The notes below the pieces were generated by a model. The model searched no databases, was not told the DNA's origin, and saw only the letters and a program-made list of their open reading frames with translations. Below, piece after piece: positions 22,415-29,714 of a DNA stretch of 37,058 nucleotides. Location of the stretch: NCBI GenBank assembly GCA_902496645.1, contig CABVBR010000004.1:1-37058 (forward strand). Reading direction: 5' to 3'. The stretch's first letter is position 1; each line of letters begins with the position of its first letter. The stretch is from an uncultured Collinsella sp. (lineage in GTDB: Bacteria; Actinomycetota; Coriobacteriia; Coriobacteriales; Coriobacteriaceae). The translations under genes and the position numbers were made by a program.

Positions 22415-23878
22415 TTAGAAACCCTGACCGTTGCCCTGACCCTGACCCTGCTGGCCAAGCAGCTCCTCCAGATACTGGCGCAGCTGCTCGTCGGTAATAC
22501 CGCCGTTGCCGGTATCGGTCGCGCTGTCGTTCTGCTGCTGGTTCTGCAGCTCCTCGTCGGAGCCCAGCTCAACCGTGACCTTCTTCTCTTCCTTGCCGCG
22601 CATGAGCGTGATCTCGACCTTCTCACCCACCTCGTGGCTACGCAGCGCGATGATCAGGCCGTCGGCACTCGTGATCTCGTCGTCACCCAGCTTGGTGATG
22701 ACGTCGCCCTCCTGGATGCCGGCCTTGGCAGCGGGGCCGTCCTCCACAACGCTCGCCACATACGCACCGCTATCGGTGCTGAGCTTGTTGGTGCGGGCGT
22801 TGAGCGCGTTGACGCTCGAGAGCGTGGCGCCCAGGTACGGATGAACCGGCGTCTTGCCGTCGATGATCTGGTCGGCGATGTTCTTGGCATAGTTGACCGG
22901 AATGGCAAAGCCAACGCCCGAGCTGGAGCCCGAATAGCTCTCGATGAGCGAGTTGATGCCCACGAGCTCGCCGTTGTCGTTGACAAGCGCGCCGCCGGAG
23001 TTGCCCGGGTTGATGGCGGCATCGGTCTGGATCATGTTGGCATAGATGGTGTTGCCGCTGGTAGAGCTCATGGCCGTGGAGCGATACAGCGCCGACACGA
23101 TGCCGGTGGAGACAGACTGCTCGTTGCCGAACGGCGAGCCGATCGCCATGACCCACTCGCCCACGTTGAGCTTGGAGGAGTCGCCGATCTCGATCGGGGT
23201 GAGCTTGGAGGAGTCGGCGTCCTTGAGCTTAATAACGGCGAGGTCGCTCGAGGCATCGTTGCCCACGAACTCGGCCTCGTAGGTAGTGCCGTCGTCCATG
23301 GTTACCACGTACTGGTCGTAGCCGTCGACCACGTGGTTGTTGGTAAGGATGTGGCCCTCGGTATCGAGCACCACGCCCGAGCCAACGCTACCCGAGCTGT
23401 CCGACTCGTCGGCAGACTGCGAAAGCGAACCACTCTGGCTGCCGCTCGAGGTAGCGGTAATGGAAACCACGGAGGGCAGTGCCTTGGCAGAAACGGCCTC
23501 GGCCAGCGTGGTGTCCTCGGAATCGATGGTGATCTTTTGCGTCGACGAACCCGAAGCACCCGCCGTCACGGCATTCTTGCCGCCGCCTATATCGAGCGTG
23601 CCGCTCATGATAAGCGCGATGACCAGCAGGGCGCCGCATGCGCAGCCAGCGAGCGCCGTAATAAAGATCGGCAGCTTTTTGGTCTTGGTCTTGACCACCG
23701 TGTGCTTGTTCACGACCTGCTGGCTGCCCAGCGGTTGGCCGGTCTGCGTGTCGTAGGCCTGCACATAGGGAATGTTGTTGCCACCGGCAGGCGTCGACTC
23801 CACCTGTACGCGCGGCTGCTGCTGAGTCTCGCCGGCGTTACCCGCGTCCTGGGGACGCTGGGAATCGTTCTCGCTCAT
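22415..23878 (-). CDS. HtrA/DegP-like membrane-anchored serine protease with PDZ domain
   Basis: A 487-residue S1C-family protease. An N-terminal cytosolic tail (1-65, Gln-rich) precedes one membrane helix (about 69-92, FITALAGCACGALLVIALIM). The trypsin-like domain outside the membrane has His182 (TNNHVVDG), Asp212 (SSDLAVIKL) and Ser294 (NPGNSGGALVND). A PDZ domain lies at about 350-440. The C-terminus is a Gln/Gly-rich tail. It degrades or refolds damaged surface proteins under stress. The ATG at 23878 follows GAAAGGATCGCAGCT; a longer frame to 23917 is not supported. It is a monocistronic unit ending at a strong terminator. Confidence 0.93.
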   Translation of the reverse strand: MSENDSQRPQDAGNAGETQQQPRVQVESTPAGGNNIPYVQAYDTQTGQPLGSQQVVNKHTVVKTKTKKLPIFITALAGCACGALLVIALIMSGTLDIGGGKNAVTAGASGSSTQKITIDSEDTTLAEAVSAKALPSVVSITATSSGSQSGSLSQSADESDSSGSVGSGVVLDTEGHILTNNHVVDGYDQYVVTMDDGTTYEAEFVGNDASSDLAVIKLKDADSSKLTPIEIGDSSKLNVGEWVMAIGSPFGNEQSVSTGIVSALYRSTAMSSTSGNTIYANMIQTDAAINPGNSGGALVNDNGELVGINSLIESYSGSSSGVGFAIPVNYAKNIADQIIDGKTPVHPYLGATLSSVNALNARTNKLSTDSGAYVASVVEDGPAAKAGIQEGDVITKLGDDEITSADGLIIALRSHEVGEKVEITLMRGKEEKKVTVELGSDEELQNQQQNDSATDTGNGGITDEQLRQYLEELLGQQGQGQGNGQGF

Positions 23879-23907
23879 AGCTGCGATCCTTTCGTCTAAT
23901 AACCAAA

Positions 23908-23931
23908 GGCCCGCCAAACATGTGGCGGGCC
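23908..23931. other. Hairpin in the leader of the HtrA-like gene
   Basis: GGCCCGCC (23908-23915) pairs with GGCGGGCC (23924-23931) over an 8-nt loop. On the minus strand it lies about 30 nt upstream of the protease start and is followed by TTTGG. It may end transcription from the GlnR-like gene or attenuate the protease; neither is proven. Confidence 0.4.
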
Positions 23932-24049
23932 ATCATTGTTCACGTTGAGTTGTACCCCAATATGCGGGCGTACGTGTACGAGAACGCAATCTTTTAGGAA
24001 GGCTTAAGTTCTGTTGCAGATTCGAGAGGAACCCGCACCTGCGTCAAAG

Positions 24050-24082
24050 CCACTACAAAGGTGCCTGTCCCCTTTGTAGTGG
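24050..24082. repeat. CCACTACAAAGG hairpin, family copy 3
   Basis: CCACTACAAAGG (24050-24061), loop TGCCTGTCC, CCTTTGTAGTGG (24071-24082). Compared with the copy at 9454 the stem has one compensatory change (C-G to T-A) and an identical loop. It sits 4 bp after the GlnR-like stop codon on the minus strand. Confidence 0.65.
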
Positions 24083-24086
24083 AAAT

Positions 24087-24749
24087 CTAGTCCTTAAACA
24101 GATAGCCCACGCCGCGGACGGTGGTGATGTGCGCCGCGATCTGCGGACCCACCTTGGAGCGAATGCGTCGGATGTGCACGTCGACGGTACGCGTGCCGCC
24201 GCAGTACTCAAAGCCCCACACGCGGTGCAGCAGCACTTCGCGGCTGTAAGCGCGGTTGGGGTGCGTCGCCAAAAAGCTCAGCAGCGAGTACTCCATCAGC
24301 GTCAGGTCGATGGGCTCATCGTCGAGCGTCACCTGATAGGTAGCCAGGTTAATCTCGAGGTTATCGATGTTGAGCACGTCATCAGCGGTGACGGTCTCCT
24401 CCTCGCCCATGAGGCGCTGCGCACGAGCCTTGAGCTCATTGGGCGTCGCCGCGGGGCATACGAAGTCGGCATGCGCGTGATTCGGCAGGCGCAGGGTGCC
24501 GAGCGCCTCGTCGTCGACGATCACCAGCATGGGAACGCCGCCGCGATCGTCGAGCCATTTGGCGATCTGATCGATACGGTCGCTGCGGATGCCGTCGGAA
24601 TCGAGGATCAGCAGGTCAAAGTCGTGCGCCGCAGTCGGCGAATCGGGGGTGGCCAGGCTCACCTCGACACCCAGGGTGGTCGTCAAGCTGCGGGCAAACT
24701 CGTGGAAGCGCGTCGTGCGCGCCATGAACAGGGCACTCTTTTCGGACAT
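24087..24749 (-). CDS. GlnR-like orphan OmpR-family response regulator
   Basis: A 220-residue regulator. The C-terminal OmpR-type winged helix (about 125-218) contains LTLMEYSLLSFLATHPNRAYSREVLL and GTRTVDVHIRRIRSKVGP, very close to actinobacterial GlnR. The N-terminal receiver-like domain is degenerate: it keeps Asp50 (LLILDSDG) but lacks the acidic pair at its start and the switch lysine, as in GlnR, which works without a kinase. The ATG at 24749 follows TTTGGAGGCCGAT. The gene is 50 bp after a glutamine-synthetase-like gene on the same strand, which supports a role in nitrogen control; no histidine kinase is nearby. Confidence 0.85.
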   Translation of the reverse strand: MSEKSALFMARTTRFHEFARSLTTTLGVEVSLATPDSPTAAHDFDLLILDSDGIRSDRIDQIAKWLDDRGGVPMLVIVDDEALGTLRLPNHAHADFVCPAATPNELKARAQRLMGEEETVTADDVLNIDNLEINLATYQVTLDDEPIDLTLMEYSLLSFLATHPNRAYSREVLLHRVWGFEYCGGTRTVDVHIRRIRSKVGPQIAAHITTVRGVGYLFKD

Positions 24750-24799
24750 ATCGGCCTCCAAAGAAATGAGCTCAATCGTACTGGGACAAACCGGCACGA

Positions 24800-26137
24800 T
24801 TAGGAGTTCGCCAGGTAGTGCTTGATTTCCCACTCGGTAATCGTGGACTCGAACTTATGCCACTCGTCGCGCTTCTTTTTAAGGAAGAAACTGTGGATGT
24901 GCTCGCCGAGGGCATCCTTCATAAACTGCGAGTCCTCAAACACGTCGAGCGCCTCTTTGAGCGAGCGCGGCAGCGGTGCGTAGCCGGCCTCGAGCATCTG
25001 ACGGTCGGTGAGCTTGAGCGTCTCGGCCGTGGCCTCGGGCGGAAGCTCCAGCTTGCGCTCGATGCCGTCGAGACCGGCCGCCAGCGTGACGGCATTGACC
25101 AGGTACGGGTTTGCCATGGGGTCGGGGCTGCGCAGCTCGATGCGCGTGGACAGCTGCTTGCCGGGCTTGTAGACCGGGATGCGGACCATGCTCGCGCGGT
25201 TGCGCAGGCCCCACGTGGCGTACTGCGGCACGGAGTCGCCGCCGGTGGTGATGCGCTTGTACGAGTTGACGGTGGGGTTGGTGATGGCACTGATCTCGCG
25301 CGCGTGCGCCAGAATGCCGGCCATGTAGTGCTTGGCGACGTCGGAGAGATGGTACCTCTCGTCGTCCTCACCCCAAAAGACGTTGTTGCCGTCGTGGTCG
25401 AACAGCGACTGGCACAGGAACATGGCGCTGCCGTCCTCGCCCGCCAACGGCTTGGGCATAAAGGAGGCGTGGCAACCGCTCTCGTAGGCCTGCTGCTTAA
25501 TGATGAGCTTGGCCGTGGTGATGGCGTCGGACATGCTCAGGGCCTCGGCATGGCGCAGGCTCATGCCGTGCTGCGAGCGACCGGCGGCGTGGAAGGTGTA
25601 CTCCACGGGCACGGACATCTTCTCGAGCGTAAGGACCGTGTTGCGGCGCAGGTCGCGGGCGGCGTCGCTCACCGAAAGGTCAAAGTAGCCCACATTGTCG
25701 AGCGGCTCGGGCGTGTGCTCGTCGGGGAAGTAGTAATACTCCAGCTCGGCGCCCACGTTGAGCAGGTAGCCGGCCTTCTCGGCCTTGTGGAACATGCGGC
25801 GCAGGGCATCGCGCGGATCGCCGGCGAAGGGCTTGCGATCGGGAGTGCACACGTCGCAGAACACGCGGGCGACGCCGTTGTGGCTCGGACGCCACGGCAG
25901 GATCTGGAAGGTCGAGGCGTCGGGGAACGCGAGCATGTCGGCTTCCTCGGGCGTGGCAAAGCCCTCGATGGCCGAGCCGTCAAAGCCAATGCCCTCCTCA
26001 AAAGCGACCTCGAGGTCCTCGGGGCTGATGGCAAAGTTCTTGAGGCGACCGAGAATGTCGACAAACCACAGACGCACAAAGCGGATGTCACGCTGCTCTA
26101 CAGAGCGGAGTACGTAATCGATGTTCTGCTGGTTCAT
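24800..26137 (-). CDS. Glutamine-synthetase-like protein (GlnA2-type) with altered active site
   Basis: A 445-residue member of the type I glutamine synthetase family, closest by eye to actinobacterial GlnA2 (RFVRLWFVDILG, then EEGIGFDGSAIEGF; C-terminal RDEWHKFESTITEWE). Residues E131 and E133, the PTVNSYKR segment and RIELRSPD are kept. But the metal-ligand segment normally reading HHE-x-A-P-G-Q-x-E is FHAAGRSQHG at 182-191, so both glutamates are gone. The MH-x-H of the ATP site is MFLC (239-242), and the flap glutamate is Asp301. I read these directly from the DNA. It is either a pseudoenzyme or an enzyme for another amine substrate. The ATG at 26137 follows AAAGGGGAGCGAC. It is followed by the GlnR-like gene. 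Confidence 0.88.
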   Translation of the reverse strand: MNQQNIDYVLRSVEQRDIRFVRLWFVDILGRLKNFAISPEDLEVAFEEGIGFDGSAIEGFATPEEADMLAFPDASTFQILPWRPSHNGVARVFCDVCTPDRKPFAGDPRDALRRMFHKAEKAGYLLNVGAELEYYYFPDEHTPEPLDNVGYFDLSVSDAARDLRRNTVLTLEKMSVPVEYTFHAAGRSQHGMSLRHAEALSMSDAITTAKLIIKQQAYESGCHASFMPKPLAGEDGSAMFLCQSLFDHDGNNVFWGEDDERYHLSDVAKHYMAGILAHAREISAITNPTVNSYKRITTGGDSVPQYATWGLRNRASMVRIPVYKPGKQLSTRIELRSPDPMANPYLVNAVTLAAGLDGIERKLELPPEATAETLKLTDRQMLEAGYAPLPRSLKEALDVFEDSQFMKDALGEHIHSFFLKKKRDEWHKFESTITEWEIKHYLANS

Positions 26138-26270
26138 GTCGCTCCCCTTTCTTTCGGGCGGGTTTCGACTGTTCTATATCGCAGATACTATCGCAGAAAA
26201 ATGTTTCCGCAGGGTTAAAGCGTATCAAGCGCTCAAAAAACGTGTGCGAACAGGCAGATATGACAAGCGG

Positions 26271-26642
26271 CTATCGTTCGGATTCAGAGACAATTTGTCT
26301 GCAGGCTCGTTCCAGCGCAGGGAACTCCATCGTCACTGCATCCCAAACAACCGAGCGATCGACATTGCCGTAATCATGCGCAAGATAATTTCTCATGCCG
26401 ATAATTCCACGCCACTCAATTTCGGGATGAAGCCGCTGCGAGCGTTCCGACAACTTGCCCGCTTCTTCCGTCACCCTAAGTGCGCACATCAAAAGGGAGT
26501 CCGCCAACGCCCTCGTCCGCACGTCATTCGCATGCAGAAACTGGTCCTCGGTGATATCAAAAACCTTGATGCGCTCGTTCGTTTCAGAGATGGCCTCCAA
26601 AACCTCTTGGGCACGAAGGCTGTCTGACTTACGCGCGATCAT
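26271..26642 (-). CDS. HepT-like HEPN toxin (DUF86)
   Basis: A 123-residue HEPN-domain protein, the putative RNase toxin of a HepT/MntA pair. It is all-helical and carries the HEPN motif Rx4-6H with the HepT-specific tyrosine: R84-NYLA-H89-D-Y91. In characterised HepT the tyrosine is the target of AMPylation by MntA, which silences the toxin. The start at 26642 lies inside the end of the upstream antitoxin gene, a 14-bp overlap, so translation is coupled. Second gene of a two-gene operon. Confidence 0.88.
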   Translation of the reverse strand: MIARKSDSLRAQEVLEAISETNERIKVFDITEDQFLHANDVRTRALADSLLMCALRVTEEAGKLSERSQRLHPEIEWRGIIGMRNYLAHDYGNVDRSVVWDAVTMEFPALERACRQIVSESER

Positions 26643-27123
26643 AAAGGATCACTCCTTCACGCTCGATTACCGCGGCAAGATCGTCATCAAGATAATCACT
26701 CGAGACGAGGTCAACCTGCCTCCCGGTTTCTTTGCGCACCGCCTCACCAAACGCCGACAACGCGAAAAGACCAAAGCCCTGCTCACGATCGACTTCGAGA
26801 CGCAAGTCAATATCACTATCGGCATGTGCCTCGCCACGAGCATACGAACCAAAAAGAATCACGCTTTTGATAGCAGGAATCGAGCTGGCTGCCTCGCGGA
26901 CTGCGGACTCAATCTGGGCAGTATCTAAAATGCCCGCCGAGACGCTTTCGCTCGCAGAGCTTTTACCGAGTGAAGGAACAAACGGCAGCGAACGCTCGCG
27001 CAGCATCTGTCTCATAAACATATTGACCGCAACAGATGAAGACATGCCAAGTTCTTCGCACAGCTCGGCAAATGAGTCTTTAATTGACGAGTCCACTCGC
27101 ACACTCAGCACAGACGCAGCCAT
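26629..27123 (-). CDS. MntA-like nucleotidyltransferase antitoxin fused to a RelB-type N-domain
   Basis: A 164-residue antitoxin with two parts. Residues 1-48 (SVLSVRVDSSIKDSFAELCE, then LGMSSSVAVNMFMRQMLRE) look like a RelB/DinJ ribbon-helix-helix domain. Residues about 66-164 form a minimal nucleotidyltransferase with G92-S93-x10-D104-x-D106 (GSYARGEAHADSDIDLRLEV), the MntA signature. MntA enzymes AMPylate HepT; the N-domain should bind DNA and repress the operon. Stand-alone MntA normally lacks this domain. AGGAGG lies just before the ATG at 27123. Downstream is the HepT gene. Confidence 0.88.
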   Translation of the reverse strand: MAASVLSVRVDSSIKDSFAELCEELGMSSSVAVNMFMRQMLRERSLPFVPSLGKSSASESVSAGILDTAQIESAVREAASSIPAIKSVILFGSYARGEAHADSDIDLRLEVDREQGFGLFALSAFGEAVRKETGRQVDLVSSDYLDDDLAAVIEREGVILYDRA

Positions 27124-27165
27124 GGATACCTCCTGTATGACATTGTCTATATATTATCACACAAA

Positions 27166-28188
27166 CTAGCGCGAGGTGGAAGCGCGGTGTTCGATGTGGC
27201 CGGGGACCTCGATGCGTTTGGGCGCCAGCTTTGCGGCCTCGCCCACGGTGGTGGTAACAACGTCGATGCGCTCGGAGAGGCGCTCGACCACGCGCTCGGC
27301 AATGGTGAGGGTGTCCTGCGCGGCCGTGGTCACGCCGCCAAAGAGCACATGGTTCCAGGGGTAGTCGTCAAACGTCGCGATCTTGAGCCCCGCCGGCAGC
27401 GAGGGACCAAGCTGCGCCAGCGCCTCGGTCAGACGCAGGAAGACCAGACCGTTGACGGCAATGAGGCCGAGCTTTTTGCCTGCATAGCCGCGGATGGTCT
27501 CGTCCAAGCGGCCGACGCCCGAGGCGCCACCATCGGCCAGGGTGACGACCTCGCCCGCAAGGCCGCGTCGCGAAAGCTCGTCGGCAAAGGCCTCGGCACG
27601 CTCGCGACGCACGGGGCTGTCGTCGCTTGCCTCGGTGAGCAGGCACAGGCGCTCGCTGCCCGCAGCGGCCAAGGCGTCTACCAAGCCGGCGACCAGCTCA
27701 CGGTTGTTAGATGTCACCAGATCGACACCGCCGTCGGCAACGTCGCGGTCGAGCAGCACAACGGGCAGGCGCCCCGCGGCCGCGGCGATCGCCTTGTCGT
27801 TGCCTCCGCAGGTGTTGACGACCAAGCCGTCCACGCCCGCATCGATAAGTCTGGTGAGCGACTCGGCCTCCTTGGCAGGGTCGTTGCCGCTGATGGCCGT
27901 CATAAGCGAGCAGCCGCGCGCGGCGGCACTGGCGGAAAGCCCCTCGAGCATGGCGCTCGAGAACGGGTTGGCGATGTCGGCCAGGATCACGCCGATGAGG
28001 TTGGTGCGCGAGCTGCGCAGGTTGCGTGCGGCGGCGCGGGGACGATAGCCCGTACGCTCGATGACCTCGGCGATGCGGGCGCGGGTCTCCTCGGTCATCT
28101 GACCGGGACGGTTGTTGAGGTAGCGCGAAACGGTGGCCGGGCTCACGCCCGCCTCGGCGGCAATGTCTTTGATTCTCATCTGCGCCAT
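27166..28188 (-). CDS. LacI-family regulator, probable repressor of the hexuronate/KDG genes
   Basis: A 340-residue LacI/PurR-type regulator. The helix-turn-helix is MRIKDIAAEAGVSPATVSRY, then LNNRPGQMTEETRARI; the hinge region follows (RAAARNLRSSRTNLIG), then a periplasmic-binding-protein-like sensor with ADIANPFSSAMLEGL. I place the start at 28188 behind ACGGGGTGCGCC; the ATG at 28179 is an alternative. It is divergent from kdgK, and LacI-type operators sit between them and also near the YczE-like and HIT genes. This supports a KdgR-like role with KDG or KDPG as inducer; the inducer is inference. Confidence 0.88.
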   Translation of the reverse strand: MAQMRIKDIAAEAGVSPATVSRYLNNRPGQMTEETRARIAEVIERTGYRPRAAARNLRSSRTNLIGVILADIANPFSSAMLEGLSASAAARGCSLMTAISGNDPAKEAESLTRLIDAGVDGLVVNTCGGNDKAIAAAAGRLPVVLLDRDVADGGVDLVTSNNRELVAGLVDALAAAGSERLCLLTEASDDSPVRRERAEAFADELSRRGLAGEVVTLADGGASGVGRLDETIRGYAGKKLGLIAVNGLVFLRLTEALAQLGPSLPAGLKIATFDDYPWNHVLFGGVTTAAQDTLTIAERVVERLSERIDVVTTTVGEAAKLAPKRIEVPGHIEHRASTSR

Positions 28189-28253
28189 GGCGCACCCCGT
28201 TTCCCACGTGTCGGCAATCTTAGCCATTTTAGGCATTTTTTTAAAAATCTCGC

Positions 28254-28319
28254 TTGCAAAACGCTGTAGGTGAGTATACTACAACTCGAAACGAAACCGA
28301 TTTCGTAAACCGATTTCGG
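28254..28319 (+). promoter_or_regulatory. kdgK promoter with LacI-type operators
   Basis: TTGCAA (28254-28259) and TATACT (28275-28280) are 15 bp apart. The operator ACGAAACCGATTTCGT (28291-28306), with arms ACGAAA/TTTCGT around CCGA, begins 10 bp after the -10, at the expected transcription start. A second partial copy AACCGATTTCGG follows at 28308-28319. The same arrangement (TTGCAA, 15 bp, TATACT, 9 bp, operator) recurs at 32244-32295. Binding there would block transcription. The spacing of 15 bp is short, so the -35 assignment is less certain than the -10. Confidence 0.8.
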
Positions 28320-28322
28320 CAA

Positions 28323-28380
28323 GCGTTGGCACGGAGGTGCAAAGATGCACCCTACCGTCTTGGCACCTCCGTGCCAACGC
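28323..28380 (+). ncRNA. Leader hairpin with conserved 22-nt loop, copy A (kdgK leader)
   Basis: An 18-bp perfect stem (28323-28340 with 28363-28380, GCGTTGGCACGG...) encloses a 22-nt loop at 28341-28362 that reads AAAGATGCACCCTACC and then GTCTTG. The copy at 32300-32355 has an unrelated stem sequence but 18 of 22 identical loop bases. Both lie directly after the operator and before the first gene, and both begin after AAGCG. A different stem with the same loop indicates function as RNA. It could bind a protein or a metabolite, or protect the 5' end of the transcript. Confidence 0.75.
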
Positions 28381-28423
28381 CATATCAAAGGTGTACGCAC
28401 AGTCAAGAAGGAGCTACGCGACC

Positions 28424-29458
28424 ATGGGTAAAACGGTTCTTACCTTCGGCGAGATCATGATGAGGCTCTCGCCCAAAGATCACCTGCGTATTGAGCAGGC
28501 CACCGAGTTCGACGTCCGCTACGGCGGCGCCGAGGCCAACACCGCGCTTTCCCTGGCCTACCAGGGCGACAAGGCCGCCTACGTTTCCGTCGTCCCGGCC
28601 AACCGCCTGGGCGAGTGCGCTCTGCGCTCGCTGAAGATCTACGACGTCGACACCACGCGCGTCGTGCGTCAGGGCGACCGTCTTGGCTCCTATGTATTTG
28701 AGGTCGGCGCCTCGCAGCGCGGCAACGGTTGCGTCTACGACCGCAAGTACTCGGCCATTAACTTGGCCAAGCGCGACGTCTTTGACTGGGACGAGATCCT
28801 GGAGGGCATCGACGTCTTCTACTTCTCTGGCGTGACGCCCGCCGTCTCCGACGAGATGGCCGCTGCCTGCAAGGACGCTCTCACCGCTTGCCGCGCCAAG
28901 GGCATCACCACCGTGTGCGACGTTAACTACCGCGGCAAGATGTGGTCGCCCGAGAAGTCGCAGGCAACCATGAAGGAACTCCTGCCGCTCGTCGACATCT
29001 GCATCGCCAACGACGAGGACGCACCTGCCGGCCTCGGCATGACCTGCGTCTCCGGCTCCCTTGCCCACGGCATCGAGGAGCGCGACACCTACGTCGAGAT
29101 GGCCCGTCAGATCTGCGCCGAGTACGGCTGCAAGAAGGTCGCATCGGTCGTCCGCAACATCTCCTGCGTCGAGCGCTCCATCTGGATGGGCATGCTCTAT
29201 GACGCCGAGAGCGGCGAGCACTGGTTCTCTCCTGCTCACGACGTGCACGTGCTCGAGGGCGTTGCCGCCGGCGACGCTTTCAACGCCGGCCTCGTCCATG
29301 CCCTCATCAACGACTTCGACCCGCAGGACGCCGTCAACTACGCCATCGCGGCCTCGATTCTCAAGCTCACCATCAAGGGCGATTCCAACCTGGTGACCGC
29401 CGACGAGATCGCCGGCGTGGCAAACGCTGCCGACGGTGGCACCCGCGTCGCCCGTTAA
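28424..29458 (+). CDS. kdgK: 2-keto-3-deoxygluconate kinase
   Basis: A 344-residue PfkB-family sugar kinase that phosphorylates KDG to KDPG with ATP. It begins GKTVLTFGEIMMRLSP, has the substrate-site segment RYGGAEANTALSLAYQG, and near the C-terminus VAAGDAFNAGLVHAL, the PfkB motif with the catalytic Asp. The start at 28424 follows AAGAAGGAGCTACGCGACC; an upstream GTG frame from 28337 runs through the leader hairpin and is rejected. It is expressed from the LacI-controlled promoter. The KDPG aldolase gene follows 256 bp later, behind a structured leader. KDG kinase fits far better than fructokinase given the neighbours. Confidence 0.93.
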   Translation: MGKTVLTFGEIMMRLSPKDHLRIEQATEFDVRYGGAEANTALSLAYQGDKAAYVSVVPANRLGECALRSLKIYDVDTTRVVRQGDRLGSYVFEVGASQRGNGCVYDRKYSAINLAKRDVFDWDEILEGIDVFYFSGVTPAVSDEMAAACKDALTACRAKGITTVCDVNYRGKMWSPEKSQATMKELLPLVDICIANDEDAPAGLGMTCVSGSLAHGIEERDTYVEMARQICAEYGCKKVASVVRNISCVERSIWMGMLYDAESGEHWFSPAHDVHVLEGVAAGDAFNAGLVHALINDFDPQDAVNYAIAASILKLTIKGDSNLVTADEIAGVANAADGGTRVAR

Positions 29459-29475
29459 TTCGTTCCCCATTCCGC

Positions 29476-29511
29476 GGGCTGCAGTTTCCCATACCCATAC
29501 CCCTGCAGCCC
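29476..29511 (+). other. Hairpin after kdgK
   Basis: GGGCTGCAG (29476-29484) pairs with CTGCAGCCC (29503-29511) over an 18-nt pyrimidine-rich loop. There is no T-run after it. It lies 17 nt after the kdgK stop and 19 nt before the conserved RNA element, so it may be a 3'-end stabiliser of the kdgK message or part of the leader fold. Confidence 0.4.
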
Positions 29512-29530
29512 ACTCCCCGATTCCTCCGGT

Positions 29531-29671
29531 CAGGCAAAACCACCAGTCCCATTCCGGTTTTGCCTGGCATTCCCTACACGACTGGTCGCGCAGCCGGTTT
29601 TGGAATTGCTTGTGACCCCAAGCAGTGCCTCCGATAACCAATCCGGAACCGGCTCATGGCCAATCTTCTTT
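29531..29671 (+). ncRNA. Candidate riboswitch-like RNA, copy A (kdgA leader)
   Basis: P1: CAGGCAAAACC (29531-29541) with its complement at 29556-29566, loop ACCAGTCCCATTCC. Pseudoknot: CCAGTC of the loop (29543-29548) with GACTGG (29580-29585). P2: AGCCGGTT (29592-29599) with AACCGGCT (29647-29654), enclosing hairpin TGCTTG/CAAGCA (29607-29624) and the conserved single strand GTGCCTCCGATAA (29625-29637). An alternative extension of P2 pairs GACTGGTC (29580-29587) with GGCCAATC (29658-29665), 7 of 8 pairs, followed by TTCTTT, and would break the pseudoknot. The same design with covarying helices is at 32378-32509. I do not recognise it as a known riboswitch class. The kdgA start is 44 nt downstream. 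Confidence 0.8.
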
Positions 29672-29714
29672 AGCAATTACGCGCACTCGCGCGCCGCACA
29701 TCGAAAGGAACATC

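Noticed and set aside
28337..28423. Longer kdgK starting at the upstream GTG
   Set aside because: It would translate the conserved leader hairpin; the ATG at 28424 has a strong ribosome site.
28403..29641. Minus-strand frame of 412 codons opposite kdgK
   Set aside because: Antisense shadow of a clear kinase gene; runs into the structured leader of kdgA.
29531..29671. T-box leader
   Set aside because: There is no T-box AGGGTGGNACCGCG sequence, no specifier loop, and the downstream genes are not amino-acid genes.
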